Source: Oscillospiraceae bacterium
GTDB taxonomy: Bacteria; Bacillota; Clostridia; Oscillospirales; Ruminococcaceae
Reading direction: 5' to 3'
Assembly: GCA_009778115.1 (NCBI GenBank)
Contig: WRKL01000003.1
Location: 1 to 64,000, forward strand
Length of the DNA: 64,000 nucleotides
Every line of letters starts with the position of its first letter. The first letter of the stretch is position 1. The notes under the pieces were generated by a model. It did not search any database. It worked only from the letters and a program-made list of their open reading frames with translations, and was not told where the DNA came from. Below, piece after piece: positions 48,466 through 57,323 of the stretch. Position numbers and translations under genes: made by a program.

Positions 48466-50137
48466 ATAAGAACTCACCCAGCCCCTCTCCAAAATCAGAA
48501 GACAAGAATAGTATCGCGAATATGAGTGCGTAATATACCGCCCACCTGACAGCGATATTTCGCCGTGAAATAAATTTTCGCACCTCTATTTTATTTTCCT
48601 GCATAAGGCTGACGGCAAAGAAAACGGCACAAGCGGCTGCAAGAACATAGAAATTTCTTATCCCGAATCCTATTTTTGAGAGAAACGCTATCGAGACCGA
48701 GCCGATTTCAAATTCGGCGAAAGTTCGGTATATCATCGTAAAAGCTTCGCTCAAATCGTTTGCCGCCGCGAAAAACTTGCTGATATATATGATAAAACAA
48801 GTTCCCAAAGTCAAAAGTATTCTGAATACAATTATTTTTGATGTAAACCACGGCGCCTTTTTTTGTATCTTTTGGATAGGGCTTGCAAGCATTATTCCCA
48901 AAACTATAAAAAAGCCGTTGTATGCACCGAACATTATATGCTTCAAACCGGCTCCGTGCCAGATACCGACGGCAAAGAACACCACGGTCATCGCAAGACA
49001 AGCGGGAATCATTTTTCCTATATCCCTGCCGAAACGTTTCCGCGCTCCCTTTCCGATAGCGGTGAAAGCTTTGGACAACGACAGCGGATACATCAGATAA
49101 TCGCGCATCCATGTGCCGAGGGTAATATGCCAGCGCCGCCAATAATCCCCGATACCAACGGCAAAATGCGGCCGTTCAAAGTTTTGCGCCATATCAATTC
49201 CCAGACACTGCGCGACACCGCGGGCTATATCAATACCGCCCGAAAAATCAGCATATACCTGGAGCATAAACATAAAAACGCCGATACCGATTTCCGTCCC
49301 GGAAAATTCGGTATAATTCGGTATTACAGCGGCGACTATTATCCCTGCCCGGTCGGCTATAATCAGTTTTTTGAAAAACCCCCAGAGTATCAGCAATAAA
49401 CCGTTTTTAAACCGTTCGTATTCAAATTTGTTAGGCGCGAAAAGCTGATGCGCCAGTTGATCGTACCTGCTGATAGGTCCTTGAATTATCTGCGGGAAAA
49501 ACGACACGAACAGCGCAAATTTTGCCGGATTTTTTTCAGCGTTGTATTTGTCGCGGTATACGTCTATGATGTAACCCAGTGATTGAAAAGTGTAAAACGA
49601 TATACCCAGCGGCAGCAATAAATCGAAAGTTTCAGCGGACGCGCCGGCGGAAAAATTGTTCATCAGCGAGTTGACGGTACTGACGAAAAAACCGGAATAC
49701 TTAAAAAATGCAAGAATCCCGAAATTTATCAACAAAGCCAGCAAAAGTATCCAGCGTTTGGAAATGTCGGTTTTTGAACGTATTTTTTTTCTCTCCCGGC
49801 GAATTTCGTCATCCATGTTTAAATTATCGCCGTGCTTAACAGGCTTGTCCGCCGCATCCGTTTCACCGGACACATCGAAGGTCTCCGGCAATGTAAGAAG
49901 ATGAAGACGATGATCCCGCCTTTTGTTCAGCGCGCTCAAAATCATCCCGCAACCGTATACCGATAAGGTGGTGATGGCGAGATATATTGCAAGCGACGCA
50001 TCCGAAATTATATAGTAAAAATAGCTTCCCGCTAAAAGGACTACCCAGCGTACTTTTTTCGGAGCTGCAAAATACAGTAGGAAAACTAACGATATGAATA
50101 GTAAGAATTGAACTGATACAAATGACAATGATATCAC
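48452..50137 (-). CDS. MBOAT-family membrane O-acyltransferase (DltB/AlgI-like)
   Basis: 561 residues, about 11 membrane helices. Core motifs: PLGISFYTFQSLGYIIDVYR, GPISRYDQLAHQL, GDYWRRWHITLGTWMRDY and the catalytic His in GIWHGAGLKHIMFG. A charged cytoplasmic loop (about 95-125) is extra. First gene of the dlt-like operon. It moves the activated acyl or aminoacyl group across the membrane from the carrier protein to a wall polymer or to the DltD-like protein. Confidence 0.93.
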   Translation of the reverse strand: MISLSFVSVQFLLFISLVFLLYFAAPKKVRWVVLLAGSYFYYIISDASLAIYLAITTLSVYGCGMILSALNKRRDHRLHLLTLPETFDVSGETDAADKPVKHGDNLNMDDEIRRERKKIRSKTDISKRWILLLALLINFGILAFFKYSGFFVSTVNSLMNNFSAGASAETFDLLLPLGISFYTFQSLGYIIDVYRDKYNAEKNPAKFALFVSFFPQIIQGPISRYDQLAHQLFAPNKFEYERFKNGLLLILWGFFKKLIIADRAGIIVAAVIPNYTEFSGTEIGIGVFMFMLQVYADFSGGIDIARGVAQCLGIDMAQNFERPHFAVGIGDYWRRWHITLGTWMRDYLMYPLSLSKAFTAIGKGARKRFGRDIGKMIPACLAMTVVFFAVGIWHGAGLKHIMFGAYNGFFIVLGIMLASPIQKIQKKAPWFTSKIIVFRILLTLGTCFIIYISKFFAAANDLSEAFTMIYRTFAEFEIGSVSIAFLSKIGFGIRNFYVLAAACAVFFAVSLMQENKIEVRKFISRRNIAVRWAVYYALIFAILFLSSDFGEGLGEFLYAQF

Positions 50138-50184
50138 CCTGTGTAAATTTTATTACGAAACTAATGATAACATAAAAGGTCAAT

Positions 50185-50730
50185 TTATGCAAGAACTGTT
50201 TTGCTCAGCGTATCGGATTTTTCTTTGCCGGCAAGAAGGGTTATCAGTGTTAACGCAAATTCGAGGGCTGTACCCGGACCTCGGCTTGTAATTATATTTC
50301 CGCTTACAACACAGCGTTCCGTTGACGGAACCGCTCCGCCGAGCTGATCTTCAAATCCGGGATAACAAGCGGCTTTAACGCCTTTAAGGATCCCGGCTTT
50401 ACCCAAAACGATGGGAGCGGCGCATATCGCGGCGATATATCTGCCGGTTTGGTTAAAGCTCCTGATAAGCTCGGTAAGTGCCGATGATTTCATAAGATTT
50501 TCCGTTCCGGGCATACCGCCGGGCAAGATCAGCATATCAACAGCCGAATAATCCGCATCTTCGTGTAAAATATCGGCGGTGAGCAGGATGCGGTTTTTGC
50601 CGGCGACTTGTATATTCCCGGTCAACGAAACAATATTGACACCGATGCTTGCCCGGCGAAGCATATCGGCGGCGGTTACCGCCTCGATTTCTTCAAATCC
50701 GTTTGCAAGAAATATACACACATTCTTCAT
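50185..50730 (-). CDS. DJ-1/PfpI-family protein
   Basis: 181 residues from the ATG at 50730 (KNVCIFLANGFEEIEAVT); the longer in-frame start at 50820 adds an unrelated extension. Nucleophile Cys in YIAAICAAPIVLGKAG and Glu in the FEEIEA motif match DJ-1/YajL/ThiJ-type proteins. Role: deglycase or chaperone-like protection, debated for this family. It is 47 bases from the dlt-like operon and may be separate. The 275 bases to the next gene hold nothing I recognise. Confidence 0.88.
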   Translation of the reverse strand: MKNVCIFLANGFEEIEAVTAADMLRRASIGVNIVSLTGNIQVAGKNRILLTADILHEDADYSAVDMLILPGGMPGTENLMKSSALTELIRSFNQTGRYIAAICAAPIVLGKAGILKGVKAACYPGFEDQLGGAVPSTERCVVSGNIITSRGPGTALEFALTLITLLAGKEKSDTLSKTVLA

Positions 50731-51005
50731 GATAAAATCATCTCCGTATTTAAGTATATCGAAAGCTTCTGAATGGCGATGTTGTTTTTTTACTATAACA
50801 GATTTGCCGGCAACTTTCAAGTTTTGTCCACTTTTATTTTACGCTAAGCAAATTGAAATAGGCTTTGAAACCCGCCCGGCGGTAAAATGTTTTATTGCTC
50901 TATATCAGCGTATATCACATATCCCATTCGGAGATTCACCATAACATTATAAGTTTTTTCTTAAGCCCCTAACTTTTTTTGAGAATCGCTTGTGATATAC
51001 TCTGC

Positions 51006-52895
51006 TCAAAAGTCAGTGGGGCCGTTGTTACCCGTATCATCTATTCGCCCGGTTGCCATGCTGAAATAATCATCAAACCGCTCCGGCTCTTTGAGTAAAT
51101 CAAGTGCTGTATCAGCTTCTTTGATTTTGAAATCCATACGACTTATGATATAGTCACTGTCGGCGATGACTTGAAGGCTGCCTTTTTCAATTGAAAATAA
51201 CGCGTTATAATTTCTAAAGTCTGACGACAAATTTATCCAACAATATTTCATAAGGTCTTTCATGGTTAATTCAGATATATTTTTAACGATTTCACGGAGT
51301 TCATCAATCGTCATCTCGTTATCGTCAAAATTACCGAACCATTTGGAATTACCGAACCATTCGGAAGGGATTGTGAAAGTTTCCTGTTTCGGAGCATTCT
51401 TGTCTATTTTAAATTCTGCCCATACAGTGTGTCTTATCCATCCGGTAGCAGTCATATGCGGAGTCTGTGAAGCGGGATATAAATATGTAACGATTCGGTA
51501 TTGCCCCTCGTCAAGTTTGACCGCTAATTTTTCCGGTGTGATTATATAATTAAAACTGCTGCCAATTTCTAAATCGTAAGAAACAGGGTTAATCTTAGCC
51601 TTGTTTGCGAAAGGCACGATTTTCCACTCGTCCCCAATCTGCTTGACCAGTATAAACGCTTCTTCATAACCAATACCGTTTTTTATTTGGGTATTCATGA
51701 GTTGTGCGTCAATAGAAATATATTCGGGATTGTACGGAGAATCGTTACACTCAAAAAACACTCTTTTATAGTTTTCATCAGCGAAAGTATAAATTTCCCA
51801 ATTTGAAGTTGAAAAATTGCCACCGGATGCAGTTAAAAATAAAATCGCTGTTCCGGCAATTATAGCAGCAGCGCAAACGGCGATTATTAACCGCCGCCTT
51901 TTGAAAAATTCACCCAGCTTAATCATATTTATCCGGCGCATCATATTTTTTTCGCTGTCCACCATGCAAAGCAACCGGGGCGTAAGCGCGGGCTTGCTGT
52001 ATCCGACCAAAACCTCAACAAGCGAAAGGCTGTATTCCTTTTGTTCTTCTGCGTTCATGCCTTTTAACACAGCGGCATCATTCGCAAGCTCCATATCCTC
52101 GCGGATAAATTTAAATAAAACCCAAGTCAGCGGATTAAACCAATACACCGTTTGCAACGCGAGTAAAAGCGTATTTACAATACTATCACCGCGTTTCAAA
52201 TGGGACAATTCATGCAAAATAACATATTCCAAATGCTCGTCACTAAGGCTTTCAACATATTCCGGCAGAATGATTTTAGGACGGAATAAACCGAACAGTG
52301 CAGGGGTTTTCACATAATTTTGCATGACAATCTGAACCCGGCGTTTTATTCCAAGCCTTTGCTTGCAGCTTTGCAAGATATTTTCGTATCGCTCTGTTTC
52401 TAAAGAAATTTCTGAGCCTCTGATTTTTCTGCCGATCCGCAGACCGCTGAATAACATAAATAAAGCTATAAGAATTGCGCCGGACAGCCAAGCGACCGGG
52501 ATAATTTCATCGAAAATCAGCGTTTTTATATAAAGCAAATTCATTTTCGCTTTTGCTTCTGTCACTTGTTCAGACGGCTCGGGGGCTATAATCTTACCGC
52601 CAACGTGCGCTATTTGCGCATCTTGATATTCGGTTATTGCTTGATTATATTCTTCATAAAAAGAAATTTGCTGTATTTTTTCGGTTGTATTCATTACCGC
52701 TAAATTGCTTTGCGGCCGCCACGGCATGATAAGTGCAAACAAAACAAGTACCCACATGGTATATTTCCAAAAAGGCGAAAATCGTTTGTCGGCAAACCGC
52801 CTGATAAGCATGATAATCATGCCGGCCACAAGGGCGGTGACGGACATATACAGCAGCTTATAAAATATCGGTGCGATTGTATTAGCAATCAACAT
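51006..52895 (-). CDS. M56-family (BlaR1-like) membrane metallopeptidase
   Basis: 629 residues from the ATG at 52895 with GAGGGG seven bases upstream, four bases after the BlaI-like stop. Four membrane helices in the first 370 residues; zinc site HELSH with the following EDMELANDAA. The C-terminal extracytoplasmic part (about 375-629) does not look like the penicillin-binding sensor of BlaR1 but is a region of two unassigned domains. It should sense an outside signal and cut the BlaI-like repressor. Confidence 0.88.
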   Translation of the reverse strand: MLIANTIAPIFYKLLYMSVTALVAGMIIMLIRRFADKRFSPFWKYTMWVLVLFALIMPWRPQSNLAVMNTTEKIQQISFYEEYNQAITEYQDAQIAHVGGKIIAPEPSEQVTEAKAKMNLLYIKTLIFDEIIPVAWLSGAILIALFMLFSGLRIGRKIRGSEISLETERYENILQSCKQRLGIKRRVQIVMQNYVKTPALFGLFRPKIILPEYVESLSDEHLEYVILHELSHLKRGDSIVNTLLLALQTVYWFNPLTWVLFKFIREDMELANDAAVLKGMNAEEQKEYSLSLVEVLVGYSKPALTPRLLCMVDSEKNMMRRINMIKLGEFFKRRRLIIAVCAAAIIAGTAILFLTASGGNFSTSNWEIYTFADENYKRVFFECNDSPYNPEYISIDAQLMNTQIKNGIGYEEAFILVKQIGDEWKIVPFANKAKINPVSYDLEIGSSFNYIITPEKLAVKLDEGQYRIVTYLYPASQTPHMTATGWIRHTVWAEFKIDKNAPKQETFTIPSEWFGNSKWFGNFDDNEMTIDELREIVKNISELTMKDLMKYCWINLSSDFRNYNALFSIEKGSLQVIADSDYIISRMDFKIKEADTALDLLKEPERFDDYFSMATGRIDDTGNNGPTDF

Positions 52896-52899
52896 ATCG

Positions 52900-53256
52900 T
52901 CACCCCTCAATCAAATCGACTAATCGCCGTAATGCGTCAGCCGATATGTTTTCTTCTTTCACAAAATTAAGCAGCATTTTTTCGGTCGAGCCATTAAAAA
53001 CTTTATTGAGAAAAGTTTTGCGCTGTCCCTCGATATAATCATCTTCCGAAACAACAGCAAAATAGCGGTATGTACGCTGATTGATTTCTTCAACCCGTAC
53101 CGCTCCGCGTTCGACCAATCTGCCAAGCAGGGTTTTCAAGGTGCTTTTATTCCCGGTAACATTGGATAAAAGTTCCGTTGAGGTTCTTCCGTCTTTTTCC
53201 CATATGGCTTTCATAATCGGAAGTTCGGAATCGTTTATAACAATTTTTTTTGGCAT
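52900..53256 (-). CDS. BlaI/MecI/CopY-family repressor
   Basis: 118 residues, winged helix: SELPIMKAIWEKDGRTSTEL, TGNKSTLKTLLGRLVERGAV, then the dimerisation helices. It forms a two-gene operon with the M56 peptidase. AGGAGGTT lies before the start, and palindromic operators overlap the promoter at 53276-53327. It probably represses its own operon until cleaved. Confidence 0.92.
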   Translation of the reverse strand: MPKKIVINDSELPIMKAIWEKDGRTSTELLSNVTGNKSTLKTLLGRLVERGAVRVEEINQRTYRYFAVVSEDDYIEGQRKTFLNKVFNGSTEKMLLNFVKEENISADALRRLVDLIEG

Positions 53257-53275
53257 TAGGACAACCTCCTTAAAC

Positions 53276-53327
53276 GATTACTGCGGTAATCCAACATTAG
53301 TTTACTACAGTAATCTTTGGTTGTCAA
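53276..53327 (-). promoter_or_regulatory. BlaI-type operator and promoter
   Basis: On the minus strand TTGACA (53322-53327), 17-base spacer and TAAACT (53299-53304). Two palindromes overlap or follow it: TTACTACAGTAA at 53302-53313 and GATTACTGCGGTAATC at 53276-53291. This fits autorepression by the BlaI-like protein. Confidence 0.7.
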
Positions 53328-53462
53328 GATATTTTTATTTCATTTCAACACATAAAAACATGAATCAGGAAACCGGACAATTAAAGTTACAACCGAAGTT
53401 CAACACCCCATTCTTTAAAAACATTGATATTTTTTTAATTGTGTGTTATCATGCTTTAGTAA

Positions 53463-53538
53463 TAAACCTCCCAGGGAATTAAAACGGGGCGAGAAATCTT
53501 TTGTCCATACATTGCGAAGTGATTTTCGAGGAGGTCTA
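53463..53538. mobile_element. Family A inverted-repeat element (76 bp)
   Basis: Left end TAAACCTCCCAGGG, right end TTTTCGAGGAGGTCTA. It lies in the 333-base gap between the BlaI-like gene and tpiA, which holds nothing else beyond the BlaI-type promoter. The tpiA gene has its own ribosome binding site further on. Confidence 0.85.
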
Positions 53539-53589
53539 ACGGAAGCAAAAATCGTTATTAATTATTTATCAGAAAGGAATATAAAAACA

Positions 53590-54351
53590 ATGAAAGAAAA
53601 AAGAAGCTATGTTATCGCAGGGAACTGGAAGATGAACAATAATCGTTCACAAACAAAGGGTTTGATAACGCAGATAGTGCCGCTGGTTCCGCAGGCCGGA
53701 TGTGAGGTTGTCGTTTGCGTGCCTTTTACGAATCTTGAAACCGCAATAAAGGCTGTGTCCGGAACAAACATTAAAGTTGGGGCGCAGAATGTGCATTTCG
53801 AAAAATCCGGAGCGTACACCGGCGAAATATCGGCGGAGATGCTTATTGAAATGGGCGTGGAATATGTAATTATAGGACATTCTGAACGCCGGCAATATTT
53901 TGGCGAAACCGACGAAACCGTAAATTTGCGTGTTAAAGCTGCACTGAACGCAGGACTTACAGTAATCCTTTGTGTGGGTGAAAGACTTCCCGATCGCGAG
54001 AAGGGCTTGACAAACGAATTGGTTGCGCTCCAAACCAAGGCCGCGTTAATCGGGGTAACGGCGCAACAACTTGATAAAATCGTAATAGCCTACGAGCCGG
54101 TCTGGGCAATAGGTACGGGTAAAACCGCAACAAGCGAGCAAGCTGATGAAGTATGTGAATTAATACGCAGTGTTATCCGGGATTTGTACGGTGATGAAAA
54201 ATCGGATAAAATGACGATCCAGTACGGCGGCTCGATGAACGCGGCAAATGCGGAAGAGCTTTTGAGTAAGCCCAATGTGGACGGCGGACTTATCGGCGGA
54301 GCATCCTTGAAAGCGAAAGATTTTGCGGAAATTATCAGTTGCGCAAAATAA
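53590..54351 (+). CDS. tpiA: Triosephosphate isomerase
   Basis: 253 residues from the ATG at 53590 (AGAAAGGA is 11 bases upstream); an in-frame ATG-like start at 53443 would run through the mobile element. VIAGNWKMNN, IIGHSERRQYFGE (catalytic His) and AYEPVWAIGTGKTA (catalytic Glu) are complete. Interconverts dihydroxyacetone phosphate and glyceraldehyde 3-phosphate. It stands alone, not in a glycolytic operon. Confidence 0.97.
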   Translation: MKEKRSYVIAGNWKMNNNRSQTKGLITQIVPLVPQAGCEVVVCVPFTNLETAIKAVSGTNIKVGAQNVHFEKSGAYTGEISAEMLIEMGVEYVIIGHSERRQYFGETDETVNLRVKAALNAGLTVILCVGERLPDREKGLTNELVALQTKAALIGVTAQQLDKIVIAYEPVWAIGTGKTATSEQADEVCELIRSVIRDLYGDEKSDKMTIQYGGSMNAANAEELLSKPNVDGGLIGGASLKAKDFAEIISCAK

Positions 54352-54471
54352 TGGAATCAAGACGGGTTATTAATAACATAAACAAGCTGGAAGCATGAAT
54401 TACAAATTTTATAATGTTGAAATTAAATTGCAGGTATAGATAAAGATGCGGTAAGCGGTAAAGGATGACAA

Positions 54472-54512
54472 AACGACCCCCGGTTCACAAATAGCAAGAA
54501 CCGGGGGTCGTT
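54472..54512. terminator. Strong hairpin downstream of tpiA
   Basis: A perfect 15-bp stem AACGACCCCCGGTTC / GAACCGGGGGTCGTT with an 11-base loop, no T run; directly followed by a family A element. Confidence 0.7.
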
Positions 54513-54592
54513 GATATTCTCGTCAAAACTGCCTTGTTTGACGAAAAATCATTTGTGTTCATACATCACGTTTTAATTCCCGAGGAGGTCTA
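54513..54592. mobile_element. Family A element, truncated copy entering a gene
   Basis: Reverse orientation; matches the left 80 bases of the 11373 copy (TTGTTTGACGAAAAATCAT, TGTTCATACATCACG, CCGAGGAGGTCTA). The far end is missing. Its last 20 bases are the 3' end of the ECF S-component gene on the minus strand. Confidence 0.8.
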
Positions 54593-55271
54593 TTTTCGTC
54601 AAAGGAACTACGATCGCCGCCGAAAGAAGTGCAGCAACTATTGCTTCTGCGATACCGTTGCTGAGAACAGTTGTCCTGATAATATCTGCCATCGTGAACG
54701 GAGCATCGTTGAGTATAGAATACCCCACGCTGTAGGCATTACCGAAAAATAATGAAATGCCGCTCATAACCAGAACTGTATTTGTGGCGGCACCCAGCAA
54801 ACCGGCAACACCGCCCGCTATTCCGATCATACCTGCGGAGGGAAGCTTTTTTGCGCTGTTTATTCGCATTATATACTTAAAAACAAGACCCGCTATAAGT
54901 CCTACCATTATACGGGGGACAAAGCAAATTATTAAACTTCCGAAATTACCGCCGAAAGCTATATCATTGCCGTTGCCCGCAAAATCAGAAGGAGCGGTAT
55001 AAAACGGAGTAAAAACAAAGGAGAACGGACCGGGTGCGATAAAGGAGTTGTTGATAAAGCTTGCCAGTCCGAACATACCCCCCAGAAACGCTCCGGATTT
55101 CCAACCCATTAGGCACGCGCCGATTATAACCGGGATGTGCAGTGTCGTCACTTTTGGCGAGAAAGGAAAAACCGGTTGGATCATACCCAGCCCACTGACA
55201 AGCATCAAAAATATTATCGCGGTAAATATCCCGAGACGGGTCATTTTTTGAATGTCGATTCTGTTTATCAT
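54573..55271 (-). CDS. ECF transporter S component
   Basis: 232 residues with about six membrane helices: KMTRLGIFTAIIFLMLVSGL, IIGACLMGWKSGAFLGGMFG, ICFVPRIMVGLIAGLVFKYI, in the manner of substrate-binding S components (RibU/PanT/BioY-like, ECF_trnsprt family). It would work with a shared EcfAA'T module elsewhere. The last seven residues (KIDLLGN) and stop are encoded by the end of a family A element, so the original C-terminus was replaced. Substrate (a vitamin) not determinable. Confidence 0.85.
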   Translation of the reverse strand: MINRIDIQKMTRLGIFTAIIFLMLVSGLGMIQPVFPFSPKVTTLHIPVIIGACLMGWKSGAFLGGMFGLASFINNSFIAPGPFSFVFTPFYTAPSDFAGNGNDIAFGGNFGSLIICFVPRIMVGLIAGLVFKYIMRINSAKKLPSAGMIGIAGGVAGLLGAATNTVLVMSGISLFFGNAYSVGYSILNDAPFTMADIIRTTVLSNGIAEAIVAALLSAAIVVPLTKIDLLGN

Positions 55272-55422
55272 AGTTTTAAATCATCCTCACTGAAGTTAAT
55301 AATGTTTTACATAATAGCACAAGTAATTCTGCAATGCAACTTTTTTTATTTTGTTAGCATAGCAAGATGCGTCACGCATACCCTTTGCGGATATTTTATA
55401 ATTCAAACAAGAGGTGAAACTG

Positions 55423-56928
55423 ATGGCAAATAACAATCCTATATTTCGCTCCTTAGAATTTATCGAAAACCAAATCTCAGAAAAATTGACCGTTAAAAAT
55501 ATCGCAGACAACATTTATTTTTCCAAACATCACTATTCCCGCTTGTTTCATGAAATTGTCGGAGATAGTGTGATGAGATATGTAAGCAGGCGGAAACTAA
55601 CCCTTGCCGGCAAAGCTTTATTGGAAACCGATGCGAACATAATCGACATTGCGATGGATTACGGTTATAATTCCCGCGAGGGGTTTTCGCGGAGCTTCAA
55701 AGCGTATATGGGTGTATCGCCTACGGAATACAGAAAATACGGTCTTACCTATATAAAACAAAATATAATAAAGGAGCGGTCAAGTATGGCTTATTCAAAA
55801 ATCACCGACGAGATTGTCCGGGAACTTAACGGCTTTATCGTTATAGCAAGAGAAACGGCCGACCATGCCCGAAAATGTGATGTGCAACCATACAAAGCAT
55901 TTTGGGAGCATATTGCAAGCAGAACTGACGACTTAGCTGATAGGTTAAAATTCGCACTGGAACGTATTTCCATTATCGCAGAGCGTTCCGACGAAATCAC
56001 CGCCCGGCTTGCAATAATAAAAACTCTGGAAAATATTAACTTTGAGTCAAGCCTAATGTGCTTTAATATAAAGCTCATGATTTCGCGGGGAAAAGCGGAG
56101 CATATAGAATATCAAATGCCATTATGCCGTAAGTTTGAAGAGTTAGCATATGCCGCCGGGGGTAAAACGGAAAAGATAGTGCAATATTTCAACGAATTGG
56201 CGGCTCTTATATTTAAAGATATGAAAAAAGCTGCTGCCGGAAAAATCGAAGAAGTTATTTGTAAAGGAAGATCCGCTGCTGATAACATTAACGGCTATCC
56301 TTGCATAAAAGAGGAAGTAACAAGCAGGGTAAAAGAACTTTCGATACCGATCGGGGAGATTACAGAGACGTTATTAGAAGATTGTCTGTTTAAGCTGGAT
56401 ATAATTATTTTCGCGGCAGATATGGAGATATTCCGCAGCGGCGGCGCGGATAAAGAAATGTTTGATGGGTTAAAATCGTTCAATGAAAGCCTTTCGGATG
56501 CAATCGAATTTTTCCGTTCTTTATCAAATATACCGTCTATACCGGAGATATCGGAGAATAACCCTGTTTTAGAACGTACAATCCGCAAGCGTTCCGCCGA
56601 CATAGCATATCAAGGGAACATAATGCTTTTTTACACAAAAAGCGAAATAGAGAAGCTGACGGGCGTTCGGTCAAGCAGCGAAAGTTTGCTAAACGATAAG
56701 CAAAAAGCCGATTTTAACGAAATTTGCGGAATGATGGACGATTTTATCCGGTTTTCGTATAATGCCGATAATGAAGCGGCGTATAAGGAACTCAAAATTA
56801 TGGCAACGAATATTTATCACGCATTAGACAGGCAAGCAGATATATTAAACAGTTATGGCGGCGCAGTCAGATTTTTGGGAAATGAATTTAAATTTTTAGC
56901 GGACAATTTAACGGGCATTAAGCTTTGA
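55423..56928 (+). CDS. AraC-family regulator with a long helical C-terminal region
   Basis: 501 residues from the ATG at 55423 (AAGAGGTG is nine bases upstream). The double helix-turn-helix AraC domain is N-terminal (about 5-108): LTVKNIADNIYFSKHHYSRL, then DIAMDYGYNSREGFSRSFKA and GVSPTEYRK. The remaining 390 residues are alpha-helical with no clear domain. An N-terminal AraC domain is the reverse of the classical order. Divergent from the ECF S component and located before the rhamnose genes; either could be its target. Confidence 0.85.
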   Translation: MANNNPIFRSLEFIENQISEKLTVKNIADNIYFSKHHYSRLFHEIVGDSVMRYVSRRKLTLAGKALLETDANIIDIAMDYGYNSREGFSRSFKAYMGVSPTEYRKYGLTYIKQNIIKERSSMAYSKITDEIVRELNGFIVIARETADHARKCDVQPYKAFWEHIASRTDDLADRLKFALERISIIAERSDEITARLAIIKTLENINFESSLMCFNIKLMISRGKAEHIEYQMPLCRKFEELAYAAGGKTEKIVQYFNELAALIFKDMKKAAAGKIEEVICKGRSAADNINGYPCIKEEVTSRVKELSIPIGEITETLLEDCLFKLDIIIFAADMEIFRSGGADKEMFDGLKSFNESLSDAIEFFRSLSNIPSIPEISENNPVLERTIRKRSADIAYQGNIMLFYTKSEIEKLTGVRSSSESLLNDKQKADFNEICGMMDDFIRFSYNADNEAAYKELKIMATNIYHALDRQADILNSYGGAVRFLGNEFKFLADNLTGIKL

Positions 56929-56988
56929 CCGGATAGCTAAAGCGGTGAAAATCCAATATTGGTTTATTTTTGTTCTTAGTGATAACAT

Positions 56989-57064
56989 TAGACCTCCTCG
57001 AAAACCACTCCGCGACATTATGATCTGTGTTCATACATCACGTTTTAATTTCCAAGAAGGTCTA
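56989..57064. mobile_element. Family A inverted-repeat element (76 bp, reverse orientation)
   Basis: Left end TAGACCTCCTCGAAAA, right end TTCCAAGAAGGTCTA, where two changes weaken the Shine-Dalgarno sequence. A possible short frame follows at 57068 but has no support. Confidence 0.85.
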
Positions 57065-57323
57065 TTGAATGATAAAAGAACAAATTTAAGATTTTATTTT
57101 TTTCATTGCGCAAAAAGTTGATTTGTCTGAACTTTGTATGTTATACTGTAAAAAACCGTGTAGCGCAACCGTGTCGCGCAACCGTGAAATCGGGATTTCC
57201 CGGGCAATTTAAAACGCTTTGCAACAAGTTTCCGGTAAAGGCTGTGCAGGTTTTGGCGTTACCTTATCACCTTATTACCTTGTTACCTTGTTATTTTGTG
57301 GCTGGCGAAAATGGGGGTCTTCT
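57065..57323 (+). other. Leader region of the rhamnose genes with short tandem repeats
   Basis: CGTGTAGCGCAAC / CGTGTCGCGCAAC at about 57159-57184, and TTACCTTGTTACCTTGTTATT with related ACCTTAT units at about 57260-57294. No gene is supported; frames that cross it are upstream extensions of rhaB. A catabolite-repression site was not recognised. Confidence 0.4.

Noticed and set aside
55272-55422. Riboswitch before the vitamin-type ECF S component
   Set aside because: The divergent gap is only about 150 bases and holds no recognisable aptamer pattern.
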